This document shows, piece by piece, positions 8,214 to 16,832 of a DNA stretch of 64,000 bases (its first letter is position 1; the number at the start of each line of letters is the position of its first letter). The stretch lies in contig NZ_VINQ01000004.1 of NCBI RefSeq assembly GCF_008369105.1, positions 124,001-188,000 of the forward strand. The letters are read 5' to 3'. Made by a program: the position numbers and the translations under genes. The DNA comes from Aquicoccus porphyridii (lineage in GTDB: Bacteria; Pseudomonadota; Alphaproteobacteria; Rhodobacterales; Rhodobacteraceae). The notes beneath the pieces were generated by a model. The model made no database searches. It was given only the letters and a program-made list of their open reading frames with translations, and was not told the origin of the DNA.

Positions 8214-8681
8214 TCAGAACACGTCGGGTTTCGCTTCGCGGGCCATGTGATCCAGAACGGCATTGACGAATTGCGGCTCTTTTCCCTCGGGAAAGAAGGC
8301 ACGCGCCACGTCGACATATTCGTTGATCGCAACCCGGGGCGGCGTATCGCCGTGGGTCAGCTCAACCCCGGCCGCGCGAAAGAGCGCGCGCAAGGTCGGG
8401 TCGATCCGGGCGATGGGCCATTTCGCCACCAGCGCTCGGTCGGTCAACTGGTCGATCGACGCCTGGTAGTTGACGGCCGTCTGCATCAGGAAGCGGAAAT
8501 GCTCCGCGTCGCCCTCGACCAGTTCACCGTCGTCATAATCGGCACCAAAGCGGTATTCCTCGAATTCGTGGATGACCGATTCGACCGTCTGGCCGGAATG
8601 TTCCATCTGGAACAGCGCCTGTACCGCGTAGAGCCGTGCAGCCGATTTCATCTTGCGTTTCTGATTGCCCGAGAGCGTCAT
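8214..8681 (-). CDS. nusB: transcription antitermination factor NusB
   Basis: 155 aa all-alpha RNA-binding protein that, with NusE, loads onto rRNA boxA for antitermination. The N-terminal basic SGNQKRKMKSAARLYAVQALFQME and the C-terminal AINEYVDVARAFF and FVNAVLDHMA are typical NusB segments. Its ATG overlaps the ribH stop by four bases, so it is the last gene of the ribB-ribH-nusB run, a standard bacterial arrangement. Confidence 0.95.
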   Translation of the reverse strand: MTLSGNQKRKMKSAARLYAVQALFQMEHSGQTVESVIHEFEEYRFGADYDDGELVEGDAEHFRFLMQTAVNYQASIDQLTDRALVAKWPIARIDPTLRALFRAAGVELTHGDTPPRVAINEYVDVARAFFPEGKEPQFVNAVLDHMAREAKPDVF

Positions 8682-9223
8682 CCTGTGGGGGTATCCTTGG
8701 CTTTGCCCGCGATCTGGTAGTCTTCGGAGTCGGGGATGAAACCGACCCCTTTGCGGGCGCCGCCCCACTTACGGCCGAGCGCGATGAGATGCAAGGCCGC
8801 CGCGGCCGCCCCTGCCCCCTTGTTCATCTTTTCGGGATTGGCGCGGGCCTCGGCCTGGTCGTGGTTCTCGACCGTGAGGATGCCGTTGCCGATGCACAGC
8901 CCCTGGAGCCCCAGCAGGGTCAGCGCGCGGGAGCTGTCGTTGCAGACGGTCTCATAGTGGGTGGTCTCGCCCCGGATGACACAGCCGAGCGCGACATACC
9001 CGTCGAAATTCGACAACCGCTCAGCAATGCCGATGGCGGTGGCGATTTCAAGCGCGCCGGGCACTTCGACGATCTCGTGCGTGGCGCCGCTGGCCTCGAT
9101 CTCGGTCGTGGCACCGGCGATCAGGTGATCGGCGATATCGCGATAGAAGGGCGCCGTGACGATCAGCAGTTTCGCGGGCTTGTCCAGTTCGGCGCGCGGC
9201 AGGGTGTAGTGGGATTCGGCCAT
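8678..9223 (-). CDS. ribH: 6,7-dimethyl-8-ribityllumazine synthase
   Basis: 181 aa. Lumazine synthase joins the DHBP produced by RibB with the ribitylaminouracil product of the RibD branch. Substrate-binding EVPGALEIATA, the phosphate and catalytic loop GCVIRGETTHYE (histidine in TTHYE) and ILTVENHDQAEAR are intact. It is about 20-25 residues longer than the shortest family members because of a C-terminal tail (GFIPDSEDYQIAGKAK). AGGAG precedes the ATG; the ribB stop is three bases upstream. Confidence 0.95.
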   Translation of the reverse strand: MAESHYTLPRAELDKPAKLLIVTAPFYRDIADHLIAGATTEIEASGATHEIVEVPGALEIATAIGIAERLSNFDGYVALGCVIRGETTHYETVCNDSSRALTLLGLQGLCIGNGILTVENHDQAEARANPEKMNKGAGAAAAALHLIALGRKWGGARKGVGFIPDSEDYQIAGKAKDTPTG

Positions 9224-9226
9224 GGT

Positions 9227-10357
9227 TCAGGCTCCTTCGTGAATCGGGCGGGTGCCCGTGATCGAAAGCCCGTAGGCGTCGATGCCAAGATAGCGCGTGC
9301 TGGGCGAATCGGTGAGCAGGACAAGCTCGCTCAGGCCCAGCGTCGCCATGATCTGTGACCCGAGACCGGTGCGTTTCACGATCTTGGGGCCCTGGTCGCC
9401 CTCGCCGAAATCGAGCCTTGGATGCGGTTCGCGGAAAAGCAGCACCGCGCCGCGACCCTCGTCGGCGATGAGCTTCATCGCGCGGGGCAATTCATCGGAC
9501 GGACCCGGGCCAAGGCCAAGGATATCCTCAAGCTCGTTCACCGCATGGGCGCGCACCAGCACGGGTTCCGGCGTGGTGATGTCGCCCTTGATCAGCGCCA
9601 CATGTTCGGTGCCGGTGATCTCATCGGTAAAGACCCGCATCAGCCAGTCGCCGCCATGTTCCGACGTGACCGTCTGTGTCCGGCTTTCGCGCACGAGGTT
9701 GTCGTGCTTGTGGCGATAGGCGATGAGATCGGAAATCGTGCCGATTTTCAGCCCGTGTTCGCGCGCGAATTCGATGAGTTCGGGCAGGCGGGCCATGGTG
9801 CCGTCGTCGTTCATGATCTCGCAGATCACCGCCGAGGGGTTGAGCCCGGCGAGCCGCGAAATGTCGACCGACGCCTCGGTATGACCGGCGCGCACCAGAA
9901 CCCCGCCACTGCGGGCGCGGAGCGGGAAGACATGGCCCGGCGTGGCGAGCGAGGCCATCGTGTTCTGTTCGTTGATCGCGGTGGCGATGGTCAGCGCGCG
10001 GTCGGCGGCGGAAATCCCGGTGGTCACGCCTTCGCGGGCCTCGATCGAGACGGTAAAGGCGGTTTCCATCCGGCTTGAATTGTTGACCGCCATCATCGGC
10101 AGGCCAAGCCGGTCGATCCGCTCGGATGTCATCGGCAGGCAGATCAGGCCGCGGCCATGGGTGGCCATGAAATTCACCGCCTCGGGCGTGGCGAACTCGG
10201 CCGGGATGATCAGGTCGCCCTCGTTCTCGCGGTCCTCGTGATCGACGAGGATATACATCTCGCCTTGCCTCGCGCCGTCGATGATGTCCTCGATCGGCGT
10301 GATCGCATCCTTCAGGGATGCTTCGACACTTCCGGGTTGTTCAAAGCTCGTTGACAT
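9227..10357 (-). CDS. ribB: 3,4-dihydroxy-2-butanone-4-phosphate synthase with degenerate GTP cyclohydrolase II-like domain (RibBX type)
   Basis: 376 aa. The N-terminal half (residues about 15-215) is DHBP synthase, which makes the four-carbon riboflavin precursor from ribulose 5-phosphate: [22 protein letters not shown], and [10 protein letters not shown]. The second half (about 220-370) has the GTP cyclohydrolase II fold, but the zinc cysteines of that family are absent; the expected region reads [16 protein letters not shown]. It should therefore lack cyclohydrolase activity, matching the RibBX variant described in Proteobacteria. AGGGG lies before the ATG, and a hairpin sits just upstream. 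Confidence 0.92.
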   Translation of the reverse strand: MSTSFEQPGSVEASLKDAITPIEDIIDGARQGEMYILVDHEDRENEGDLIIPAEFATPEAVNFMATHGRGLICLPMTSERIDRLGLPMMAVNNSSRMETAFTVSIEAREGVTTGISAADRALTIATAINEQNTMASLATPGHVFPLRARSGGVLVRAGHTEASVDISRLAGLNPSAVICEIMNDDGTMARLPELIEFAREHGLKIGTISDLIAYRHKHDNLVRESRTQTVTSEHGGDWLMRVFTDEITGTEHVALIKGDITTPEPVLVRAHAVNELEDILGLGPGPSDELPRAMKLIADEGRGAVLLFREPHPRLDFGEGDQGPKIVKRTGLGSQIMATLGLSELVLLTDSPSTRYLGIDAYGLSITGTRPIHEGA

Positions 10358-10368
10358 GGGTATCCCCT

Positions 10369-10396
10369 TTCGCCCTGCCTGTTAGCGCAGGGCGAA
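10369..10396 (-). promoter_or_regulatory. hairpin immediately upstream of the ribB ribosome site
   Basis: Perfect 9-base-pair stem TTCGCCCTG / CAGGGCGAA with a 10-base loop, ending one base before the AGGGGA ribosome site of ribB on the minus strand. It has no T-run, so it may tune ribB translation or mark the mRNA end of the metallo-hydrolase gene. It does not resemble an FMN riboswitch. Confidence 0.5.
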
Positions 10397-10435
10397 ACGG
10401 TTGGCCAGAGCATCCGAACGTCAGGCGCGGGCGTA

Positions 10436-11407
10436 TTACCCTCCGAATTGCCACAACGCCGGGATGAAACGGTAGGCGTCGCCGTCGCGGACGACATGGC
10501 CCGCCCCCGGGAAGGGGAAGTGATAGCCCAGAAGGGCAATGCCGTCGCTGGCCGCCATGTCGAGGATCGCGCGGCGGCTGGCCACGGTGGTTTCGGGATC
10601 GGCGTCGATATCGTTATACCACTCGGGATGCGCGAAGTTGAGCCATCCATGGGTCAGCGCGTCGCCCACGGCGATGAGTTGCTGCCCCGCCGATTCGACG
10701 CGCAGCGCCATGTGGCCGGCGGTGTGGCCAAAGCTGTTCATCACGGAAATGCCGGGCGCGATCTCGTCGCCGTCTTTCACGAAATTCCATTCGGCCCCGT
10801 CGACATTGATCGAATTGACCGCGCCCAGAACGAATTGCTGCTCCTCGGGGGCGACCTGGTTCACGAGGTCATCCTGCATCCAGTAGGCGTGTTCGGCCTC
10901 GCCGATGAAATAAGCGGCGTCGGGAAAGAGCGCCTCGTCGAAATCGTCGCGGATGCCCCAGATATGATCGGGGTGGGCGTGGGTGATGAAGACATGGGTG
11001 ATCGAGGAAGGGTCGATGCCCGCGGCCTCCATGTTGGCCAGCAGCCGCCCGGTCGTGTCGAGAAAGCGCGAGCCCGAGCCGACATCGACCAGGACCTTGG
11101 CATCGCCCAGTTCGACGAGCAGGTGATTGGTATGGGCATAGTTTTCGGCCGGGTTGAGGTAATGCGCTTCGAGAAACGCCGCGACTTCGCCCTCGGGCGC
11201 GTTGACGCCGAGACCCGCGGCAGGCTGGCCAAAGAAACCATCCGAGAGGACCGTCATTCGCGCCTCGCCAAGGGTAAAGCGGAAATGCCCCGGGTTCGGC
11301 CCGGTCGGCCCACCCAACGTGGCCCGTGCAGTGGCAGGCAGCGCGAAGGCCGGCGCAATTGCAGCGAGTCTGAGCAGATCACGGCGGTTCGGACGGATGA
11401 GTGTCAT
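10436..11407 (-). CDS. exported metallo-beta-lactamase-fold hydrolase
   Basis: 323 aa. The N-terminus NRRDLLRLAAIAPAFALPATARA looks like a twin-arginine signal, placing the protein in the periplasm. The metal-binding motif HAHPDH (residues about 142-147), a later GHTAGH and GDALTH give the full di-metal set of the metallo-beta-lactamase superfamily. Candidate activities are lactonase or other ester hydrolase; the sequence does not decide. GGGAGG lies six bases before the ATG. It is inserted between ribE and ribB on the same strand, with an AT-rich presumed promoter upstream (11410-11500). Confidence 0.85.
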   Translation of the reverse strand: MTLIRPNRRDLLRLAAIAPAFALPATARATLGGPTGPNPGHFRFTLGEARMTVLSDGFFGQPAAGLGVNAPEGEVAAFLEAHYLNPAENYAHTNHLLVELGDAKVLVDVGSGSRFLDTTGRLLANMEAAGIDPSSITHVFITHAHPDHIWGIRDDFDEALFPDAAYFIGEAEHAYWMQDDLVNQVAPEEQQFVLGAVNSINVDGAEWNFVKDGDEIAPGISVMNSFGHTAGHMALRVESAGQQLIAVGDALTHGWLNFAHPEWYNDIDADPETTVASRRAILDMAASDGIALLGYHFPFPGAGHVVRDGDAYRFIPALWQFGG

Positions 11408-11520
11408 GGTAGGCCTCCCTTTTCATTGGGGGCCAAGTATGAAGCCTAAAACCGGCAACGCAACAATAAATTAGAATATGTTATAGAAGGTCGGAGTCCG
11501 ACCCGGAGCACGGTCGCCAG

Positions 11521-12108
11521 TCAGGCGAAATCGCGCAGCCGGGCGACGTAGCGCGCCAACGTGTCGATTTCGAGGTTCACGTGATCGCCCAGTTTCGCAT
11601 CGCCCCATGTGGTGGCGGTCTTGGTATGGGGGATGAAGTTGATCCCGAAGGTGCAGCCCTCGACCTCGTTCACGGTGAGCGACGTGCCGTTGAGCGCGAT
11701 CGATCCCTTGGGCGCGATGAACCGGGCCAGCGCCTCGGGTGCGCGAAACTGCACGCGGGTGCTGTCGCCTTCATCCTCTACCGCCACGATTTCGGCCACG
11801 CCATCGACATGGCCCGAAACGATATGCCCGCCGAGTTCGTCCCCGACCTTGAGCGCGCGTTCGAGGTTGATACGGTGCCCCACCTGCCAGCCACCCAGGT
11901 TGGTTTTTGAAACGGTTTCGGCGCTGATCTCGACATCGAACCAGTCCTCGCCCAGCGCGATCACGGTGAGACACACCCCGTCGCAGGCGATCGAGGCGCC
12001 GATGTCGACCGTCGCCGTGTCATACCCCGTCGCGACGCGCGCGCGCAGGTCGCCGCGCTGTTCGAGTGCGCGGATCTTGCCGATGTCGGTCACGATGCCA
12101 GTGAACAT
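11521..12108 (-). CDS. ribE: riboflavin synthase alpha chain
   Basis: 195 aa. It dismutates two lumazine molecules to riboflavin plus the pyrimidine returned to RibH. The start MFTGIVTDIG is the family hallmark. The two internal lumazine-binding repeats show as CDGVCLTV and HIVSGHVDG in the first, and LNGTSLTVN with the following FIPHT in the second. An open frame extends 56 codons upstream, but similarity begins at this ATG. It is divergent from kpsS. Confidence 0.95.
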   Translation of the reverse strand: MFTGIVTDIGKIRALEQRGDLRARVATGYDTATVDIGASIACDGVCLTVIALGEDWFDVEISAETVSKTNLGGWQVGHRINLERALKVGDELGGHIVSGHVDGVAEIVAVEDEGDSTRVQFRAPEALARFIAPKGSIALNGTSLTVNEVEGCTFGINFIPHTKTATTWGDAKLGDHVNLEIDTLARYVARLRDFA

Positions 12109-12256
12109 GACGAGCCCCCATTCCGTTTGCATTTCACCTAGTGCGCGGGGAAGAGATGTGCAAGAAATCCCTGTCCTTCCTGCCATGTCGGAGCCATATT
12201 TTGGCCAACCCCTGCTGTTAGCGAGGAGCGGACCGATACCAAGCCATGTGAGAACC

Positions 12257-13549
12257 ATGACCACGATTACGGGCAAAGGCCGCGCCTTCTTGTTTCTGCA
12301 GGGTCCGCACGGGCCGTTTTTTCACCGGCTGGGCAAGATGCTGCGGCTGGCCGGGGCCGAGATCTGGCGCGTGGGGTTCAACGCGGGCGATCGTGCGTTC
12401 TGGTTCGATCCGGCATGTTATATCCCCTATCGCGGCACGCCGGACGACTGGCCCGACACCTTGGCCAGCCTCATTCGCGACAAGGGCATCACCGATATCG
12501 TGCTTTACGGCGATGCCCGGCGCATCCATGCCCAAGCCGTGGCGCAGGCCCGCGAGATGGGGCTTGTCGTGCATGTCTTTGAAGAAGGTTACATGCGCCC
12601 CTACTGGGTGACCTACGAACGCGGCGGTACCAACGGAAACTCGCGGCTGATGCAGATGAGCGTGGCGGAAATGCGCGCGGTGCTGGCACAATCGGACATG
12701 GATGCGCCCCTGCCGCCCGCCAGATGGGGCGATATGCGCCAGCATGTCTTCTATGGCGCGCTCTACCATTTCTTCGTGATGTTCCGAAACGGCGATTACC
12801 GCAATTTCCGCGCCCATCGCGATCTGCCCGTGACCAAGGAATTCCAGCTCTATCTCAAGCGCCTGCTGCTCATGCCGGTGCTGGCGGGCGAACGGCACCT
12901 GGCAACGTTGCGCATCCGCTGGGGCGGTTTTCCCTATCATCTTGCGCTGTTGCAGCTTGAACATGATTCAAGCTTCCAGACCCATTCCCCGTTTTCGACC
13001 ATGACCGAGTTTCTCGACGTGGTGATCCGTGGGTTTGCCGAAGGCGCGCCCGGGCATCATCATCTTGTCTTCAAGGCGCATCCGCTCGAAGACGGGCGGG
13101 TGCCGCTGCGCCGTGAAATCCGCCGCATGGCGCGGGCGCTGGGCGTGGAGCGCAGGGTGCATTATGTGCGCGGTGGCAAGCTTGCCCAGCTTCTGGGCGA
13201 TGCGAGAAGTGCCGTGACGGTGAATTCAACCGCCGCGCAACAGGTGCTTTGGCGCGGCATTCCGATCAAGGTGTTCGGCCGGGCGGTTTATGACAAGCCC
13301 GAGTTCGTCTCGACCCAGCCGCTGCCGGCGTTTTTCGCCGGGGCCAGCCGACCGGACCGCAAGGCCTATCAGGATTACCGCCGTTACCTTCTGGAAACCA
13401 GCCAGGTGGCGGGGGGATTTTATTCGGCGCGAGGTCGGCGACAATTGATGCGCATGGTCGTGGACATGATGCTAGCCCCCGAAGATCCCTATGACGCCTT
13501 GCGCCTTGGCACCGCGGCCCCGAGGCAACAGTTGCGTCTGGTAAACTGA
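12257..13549 (+). CDS. kpsS: capsule polysaccharide Kdo transferase/export protein KpsS
   Basis: 430 aa. KpsS-type proteins are retaining beta-Kdo transferases that start the poly-Kdo linker on phosphatidylglycerol for group 2 capsules, at the cytoplasmic face. It begins KGRAFLFLQGPHGPFFHRLG, the usual KpsS N-terminus, then VHVFEEGYMRPYWVTYERGG and the C-terminal VFKAHPLEDGR, VTVNSTAAQQVLWRGIP and KVFGRAVYDKPEF segments. The start is the ATG at 12257; the long upstream open frame is the antisense of ribE. It is the first gene of a three-gene capsule unit. Confidence 0.9.
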   Translation: MTTITGKGRAFLFLQGPHGPFFHRLGKMLRLAGAEIWRVGFNAGDRAFWFDPACYIPYRGTPDDWPDTLASLIRDKGITDIVLYGDARRIHAQAVAQAREMGLVVHVFEEGYMRPYWVTYERGGTNGNSRLMQMSVAEMRAVLAQSDMDAPLPPARWGDMRQHVFYGALYHFFVMFRNGDYRNFRAHRDLPVTKEFQLYLKRLLLMPVLAGERHLATLRIRWGGFPYHLALLQLEHDSSFQTHSPFSTMTEFLDVVIRGFAEGAPGHHHLVFKAHPLEDGRVPLRREIRRMARALGVERRVHYVRGGKLAQLLGDARSAVTVNSTAAQQVLWRGIPIKVFGRAVYDKPEFVSTQPLPAFFAGASRPDRKAYQDYRRYLLETSQVAGGFYSARGRRQLMRMVVDMMLAPEDPYDALRLGTAAPRQQLRLVN

Positions 13550-13662
13550 CGCATACAAGCCCTAGCCTTTATTTTTATCGCAAGATCGGGTAGGTTTACG
13601 TGAATAACAGCGCGCAAAGCGTTGATGACGAGGCAGAAAAAACGGGTCGAGGAGACCGAGCA

Positions 13663-14805
13663 GTGAAACCCCATACATCCCGTTGGGCGCGGACCGTCGC
13701 CCTGATCGCGGCCCTTGCGGTCGTGGCATCCTGTGGTCTGCCGCGCGTGGGCCCCAACAAACGCGAGATTTTCGAGGGATCGGTTCAGCGCAGCGGCGAC
13801 GCCTTTGTCGTCGCGGTGAATGACCGCGTCACGCGCGCCACCGGCGTGGTGCCCGCGCTGGGATTCACCGAAGAGTTCAAGCGGGCGGGCGTTGTCGGCT
13901 CTGACACGATTCAGCCGGGCGACACGCTGGGTCTGACGATCTGGGAAAACGTGGATGACGGGCTTTTGGCCGGAGAGACCGCAAATTCGACCATTCTCGA
14001 AGAGGTCCAGGTCGATGGCGCGGGGTTTGTCTTTGTCCCCTATGCCGGGCGCATCCGCGCCGCCGGCAACACGCCCGAAGCGATCCGCGGCATCATCACC
14101 CGCAAACTGGCCGACCAGACCCCGGACCCGCAGGTCCAGGTGCGCCGCGTGGCCGGTGACGGGTCGACCGTCAGCATCGTGGGTGCCGTGGGTGGTCAGG
14201 GTGTCTTTGCCATCGAACGCCCGACCCGAACGCTTTCGACCATGCTGGCGCGCGCGGGCGGCATTACCATCGAGCCCGAGATCGCGCAGATCACGGTGAT
14301 CCGCGGCAACATGCGCTCGAAAATCTGGTTCCAGGACCTGTATCAACACCCGGATTTCGACATCGCACTGCGCGGTGGCGACCGGATTCTCGTCGAAGAG
14401 GACAGACGCTCGTTTACCGCGCTCGGCGCGACCGGCTCGCAAAACCGCGTCACCTTCGAGAGCCAGACGCTGAGCGCGGTCGAGGCCCTTGCACAGGTGG
14501 GCGGGCTTCTGACGGCCAGTTCGGACCCCACGGGCGTCTTTGTCTTCCGCAACGAACCCGACGAAATCGCCAATACGGTGCTGGCACGGGACGATCTTCA
14601 GGGCGCGCAGCGGATGGTCTATGTTCTCGACCTGACGCAGCCGAACGGCATGTTCCTTGCGCGTGATTTCAGCATTCGCGACGGCGACACGCTTTATGTC
14701 ACCGAGGCGCCGTTCACCCAGTGGAACAAGGTGATCTCGGCCGTGACCGGCACGCTCGGGTCGGTTGGCACGGCCAGCTCGGGTATCGACACGCTCGGCG
14801 GCTGA
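13663..14805 (+). CDS. polysaccharide export outer-membrane lipoprotein (Wza/KpsD-like OPX)
   Basis: 380 aa lipoprotein of the outer-membrane polysaccharide export family. The signal peptide runs through VALIAALAVVASC, with a VASC lipobox at residues 21-24. The export domain follows (IQPGDTLGLTIWENVDDG, AGFVFVPYAGRIRAAG), then SLBB-like repeats (VSIVGAVGGQGVF; ALGATGSQNRVTFES). I choose the GTG at 13663 because GAGGAGA lies 8 bases upstream and the result is a clean signal peptide; a GTG at 13600 adds 21 residues. It would form the outer-membrane channel for the capsule. Inner-membrane kpsM/T/E are not in the window. Confidence 0.87.
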   Translation: MKPHTSRWARTVALIAALAVVASCGLPRVGPNKREIFEGSVQRSGDAFVVAVNDRVTRATGVVPALGFTEEFKRAGVVGSDTIQPGDTLGLTIWENVDDGLLAGETANSTILEEVQVDGAGFVFVPYAGRIRAAGNTPEAIRGIITRKLADQTPDPQVQVRRVAGDGSTVSIVGAVGGQGVFAIERPTRTLSTMLARAGGITIEPEIAQITVIRGNMRSKIWFQDLYQHPDFDIALRGGDRILVEEDRRSFTALGATGSQNRVTFESQTLSAVEALAQVGGLLTASSDPTGVFVFRNEPDEIANTVLARDDLQGAQRMVYVLDLTQPNGMFLARDFSIRDGDTLYVTEAPFTQWNKVISAVTGTLGSVGTASSGIDTLGG

Positions 14806-14808
14806 GCC

Positions 14809-16815
14809 TTGCCCGAGTCTGGAACGGACAAAGCTGCCGGGGCATCCAGACCCCGGCAGCTTTATTATTACAACGCCGGGTTCCTGCGCCAGCGACGTGT
14901 GCGGCGGATCATCGCGCTTGCGGGCTATGACCTCAAGCTTGGCAAACCCGGTGCCGATGACCTGATCGCGGTCTGGGGGCGTTCACCCTATGCCGCGCGC
15001 GGCGAGGCGGTGGCGCGGGCCACGGGCGCGGGGCTTGTGCGGATCGAGGATGCGTTTCTGCGTTCGCTGTTTCCGGGGCGGGCGGGCGAGGCGCCGTTTG
15101 GGTTGATGATCGACCGCAGGGGCGGCGTGCATTTCGACGCCTCGGCCCCTTCGGATCTCGAAGATCTGCTGGCCACCCATCCGCTGGACGATACCGCGCT
15201 GCTCGACCGCGCGCGCGGCGCGATGGCCCGCCTGCAAGAGGCGCATCTGAGCAAGTATTTCGCCTTTGATCCCGACATGCCCCCGCCCGATCCGGGTTAT
15301 GTTCTGGTGATCGACCAGACCCGAGGCGATGCCAGCGTCACCCATGGGCAGGCCGACGCCAACACGTTCCGCGAGATGCTTTACTACGCGCAAGAAGACA
15401 ATCCCGGCGCACGGATCTTGATCAAGACCCACCCCGAGACCGAACAGGGGTTTCGCAAGGGGTATTTCGGCCCCGACGATAACGGGGACCGCGTGGCCCT
15501 GTTCACCGAAGCAGTCAGCCCCTGGACTCTCTTCGAGGGGGCAGTGGCGGTTTATACCGTGTCGAGCCAGATGGGGTTCGAGGCGATGCTGGCGGGGCAC
15601 AGGCCGGTGGTCTTTGGTCAGCCATTCTATGCCGGGTGGGGATTGACCGACGATCGCAACCCGCACCCCCTGCCCCGGCGCGCACGCACCCTCACGCGGG
15701 CACAGCTTTTCGCGGCGGCGATGATCCTGCATCCGCTCTGGTATGATCCCTGCGACGACCGGCTGTGCGACCTTGAAGAGGTGATCGCCACCGCCGAGGC
15801 GCAGGCGCGCGAATGGCGCGAGGACCGCCATGGTTGGTCTGGCGAGGGGATTCGCCTGTGGAAACGGCGACCGTTTCAGCAATTCTTCGGGCGGCACAGG
15901 CCGATGACCTTTCGGGCAAAACCGGGCGACGGGCGGCGGCGGATGGTCTGGGGCAGCTTGGGCAATGCTGGTGACGCGGTGCGGGTCGAAGACGGATTCC
16001 TGCGCTCTAGGGGCCTCGGGGCCGAGTTGATCCCGCCGCTTTCTCTCGTCTGTGACCAGTTGGGGATCTACTATGACCCGACGCGGGAAAGCAGGCTGGA
16101 ACGGCTGATCGCGGCGCGCGCCACCCTGCGCCCGGATCAGAGGGACCGCGCAAGGCGGCTTATCGCGCGGCTCGTGTCGGAGCGGGTCAACAAGTACAAT
16201 CTCGGTGGTGCGGCACCGGTGCTTCCCGCCGGGCATCGCATTCTCGTGCCCGGGCAGGTCGAGGATGACGCCTCGATCCGGCTGGGCGCGGGCGTGATAT
16301 GCACCAATCTCGCGTTATTGGAGGCTGTTCGTGCCGCCAACCCCGAGGCGGTGATCCTTTACAAGCCCCATCCCGATGTCGAAGCGGGTCTGCGCGTCGG
16401 TGCGATTGATGCGGGCGGGCTGGCCGACACGGTGTTGGAGCGGGCCGATCCGCTGGCCCTTCTCGGCGAGGTTCAGGAGGTCTGGACCATGACTTCGCTC
16501 CTGGGGTTCGAGGCGCTTTTGCGCGGGGTCCGGGTGACGGTCACGGGCGCGCCCTTTTATGCGGGCTGGGGGCTGACGCTGGACCGGGGCGACATCCCGG
16601 CGCGGCGCACGGCGCGACCGACGCTGGAGGGGCTCGTGCATGCCGCCTTGATCGACTATCCGCGCTATTTCGATCCGGTGAGCGGCCTGCCCTGTCCGGT
16701 GGAAACCGCCGTCGGACGGCTGGCCTCGGGCGAGATTCCGCATCCCGGTCCGGCCAACCGCGCATTGTCCAAGCTTCAGGGGCTTTTCGCGGGCCTCGCG
16801 CCGCTTTGGCGCTGA
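14809..16815 (+). CDS. kpsC: capsule polysaccharide beta-Kdo transferase KpsC (two catalytic domains)
   Basis: About 668 aa with two homologous halves, as in KpsC, which extends the poly-Kdo linker. Half one includes YYYNAGFLRQRRVRRI, VLVIDQTRGD, IKTHPETEQG and FYAGWGLTDDR. Half two has RVEDGFLRSRGLGAEL, ILVPGQVEDDASI, YKPHPDVEAG and a second FYAGWGL. The start is uncertain: the only start codon before the conserved YNAGF segment is the TTG at 14809, three bases after the preceding stop and without a ribosome site. A strong hairpin (14830-14863) overlaps the first codons. Confidence 0.88.
   Translation: MPESGTDKAAGASRPRQLYYYNAGFLRQRRVRRIIALAGYDLKLGKPGADDLIAVWGRSPYAARGEAVARATGAGLVRIEDAFLRSLFPGRAGEAPFGLMIDRRGGVHFDASAPSDLEDLLATHPLDDTALLDRARGAMARLQEAHLSKYFAFDPDMPPPDPGYVLVIDQTRGDASVTHGQADANTFREMLYYAQEDNPGARILIKTHPETEQGFRKGYFGPDDNGDRVALFTEAVSPWTLFEGAVAVYTVSSQMGFEAMLAGHRPVVFGQPFYAGWGLTDDRNPHPLPRRARTLTRAQLFAAAMILHPLWYDPCDDRLCDLEEVIATAEAQAREWREDRHGWSGEGIRLWKRRPFQQFFGRHRPMTFRAKPGDGRRRMVWGSLGNAGDAVRVEDGFLRSRGLGAELIPPLSLVCDQLGIYYDPTRESRLERLIAARATLRPDQRDRARRLIARLVSERVNKYNLGGAAPVLPAGHRILVPGQVEDDASIRLGAGVICTNLALLEAVRAANPEAVILYKPHPDVEAGLRVGAIDAGGLADTVLERADPLALLGEVQEVWTMTSLLGFEALLRGVRVTVTGAPFYAGWGLTLDRGDIPARRTARPTLEGLVHAALIDYPRYFDPVSGLPCPVETAVGRLASGEIPHPGPANRALSKLQGLFAGLAPLWR
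14830..14863 (+). terminator. intrinsic-terminator-like hairpin inside the kpsC 5' coding region
   Basis: Perfect 13-base-pair stem AAAGCTGCCGGGG / CCCCGGCAGCTTT with an 8-base loop, followed by ATTATTA. It lies 25 bases after the export lipoprotein stop. Its 3' arm encodes the PRQL residues directly before the conserved YYYN of KpsC, so a terminator and a coding start overlap. Confidence 0.75.
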
Positions 16816-16832
16816 CTGCCACGCGTCATCAA

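Noticed and set aside
10358-10435. Possible FMN riboswitch upstream of ribB
   Set aside because: The gap is only 78 bases and lacks the conserved RFN blocks; only one simple hairpin is present.
11609-12256. N-terminal extension of KpsS over ribE
   Set aside because: The extra 216 codons are antisense to ribE, and family similarity starts at the ATG at 12257.
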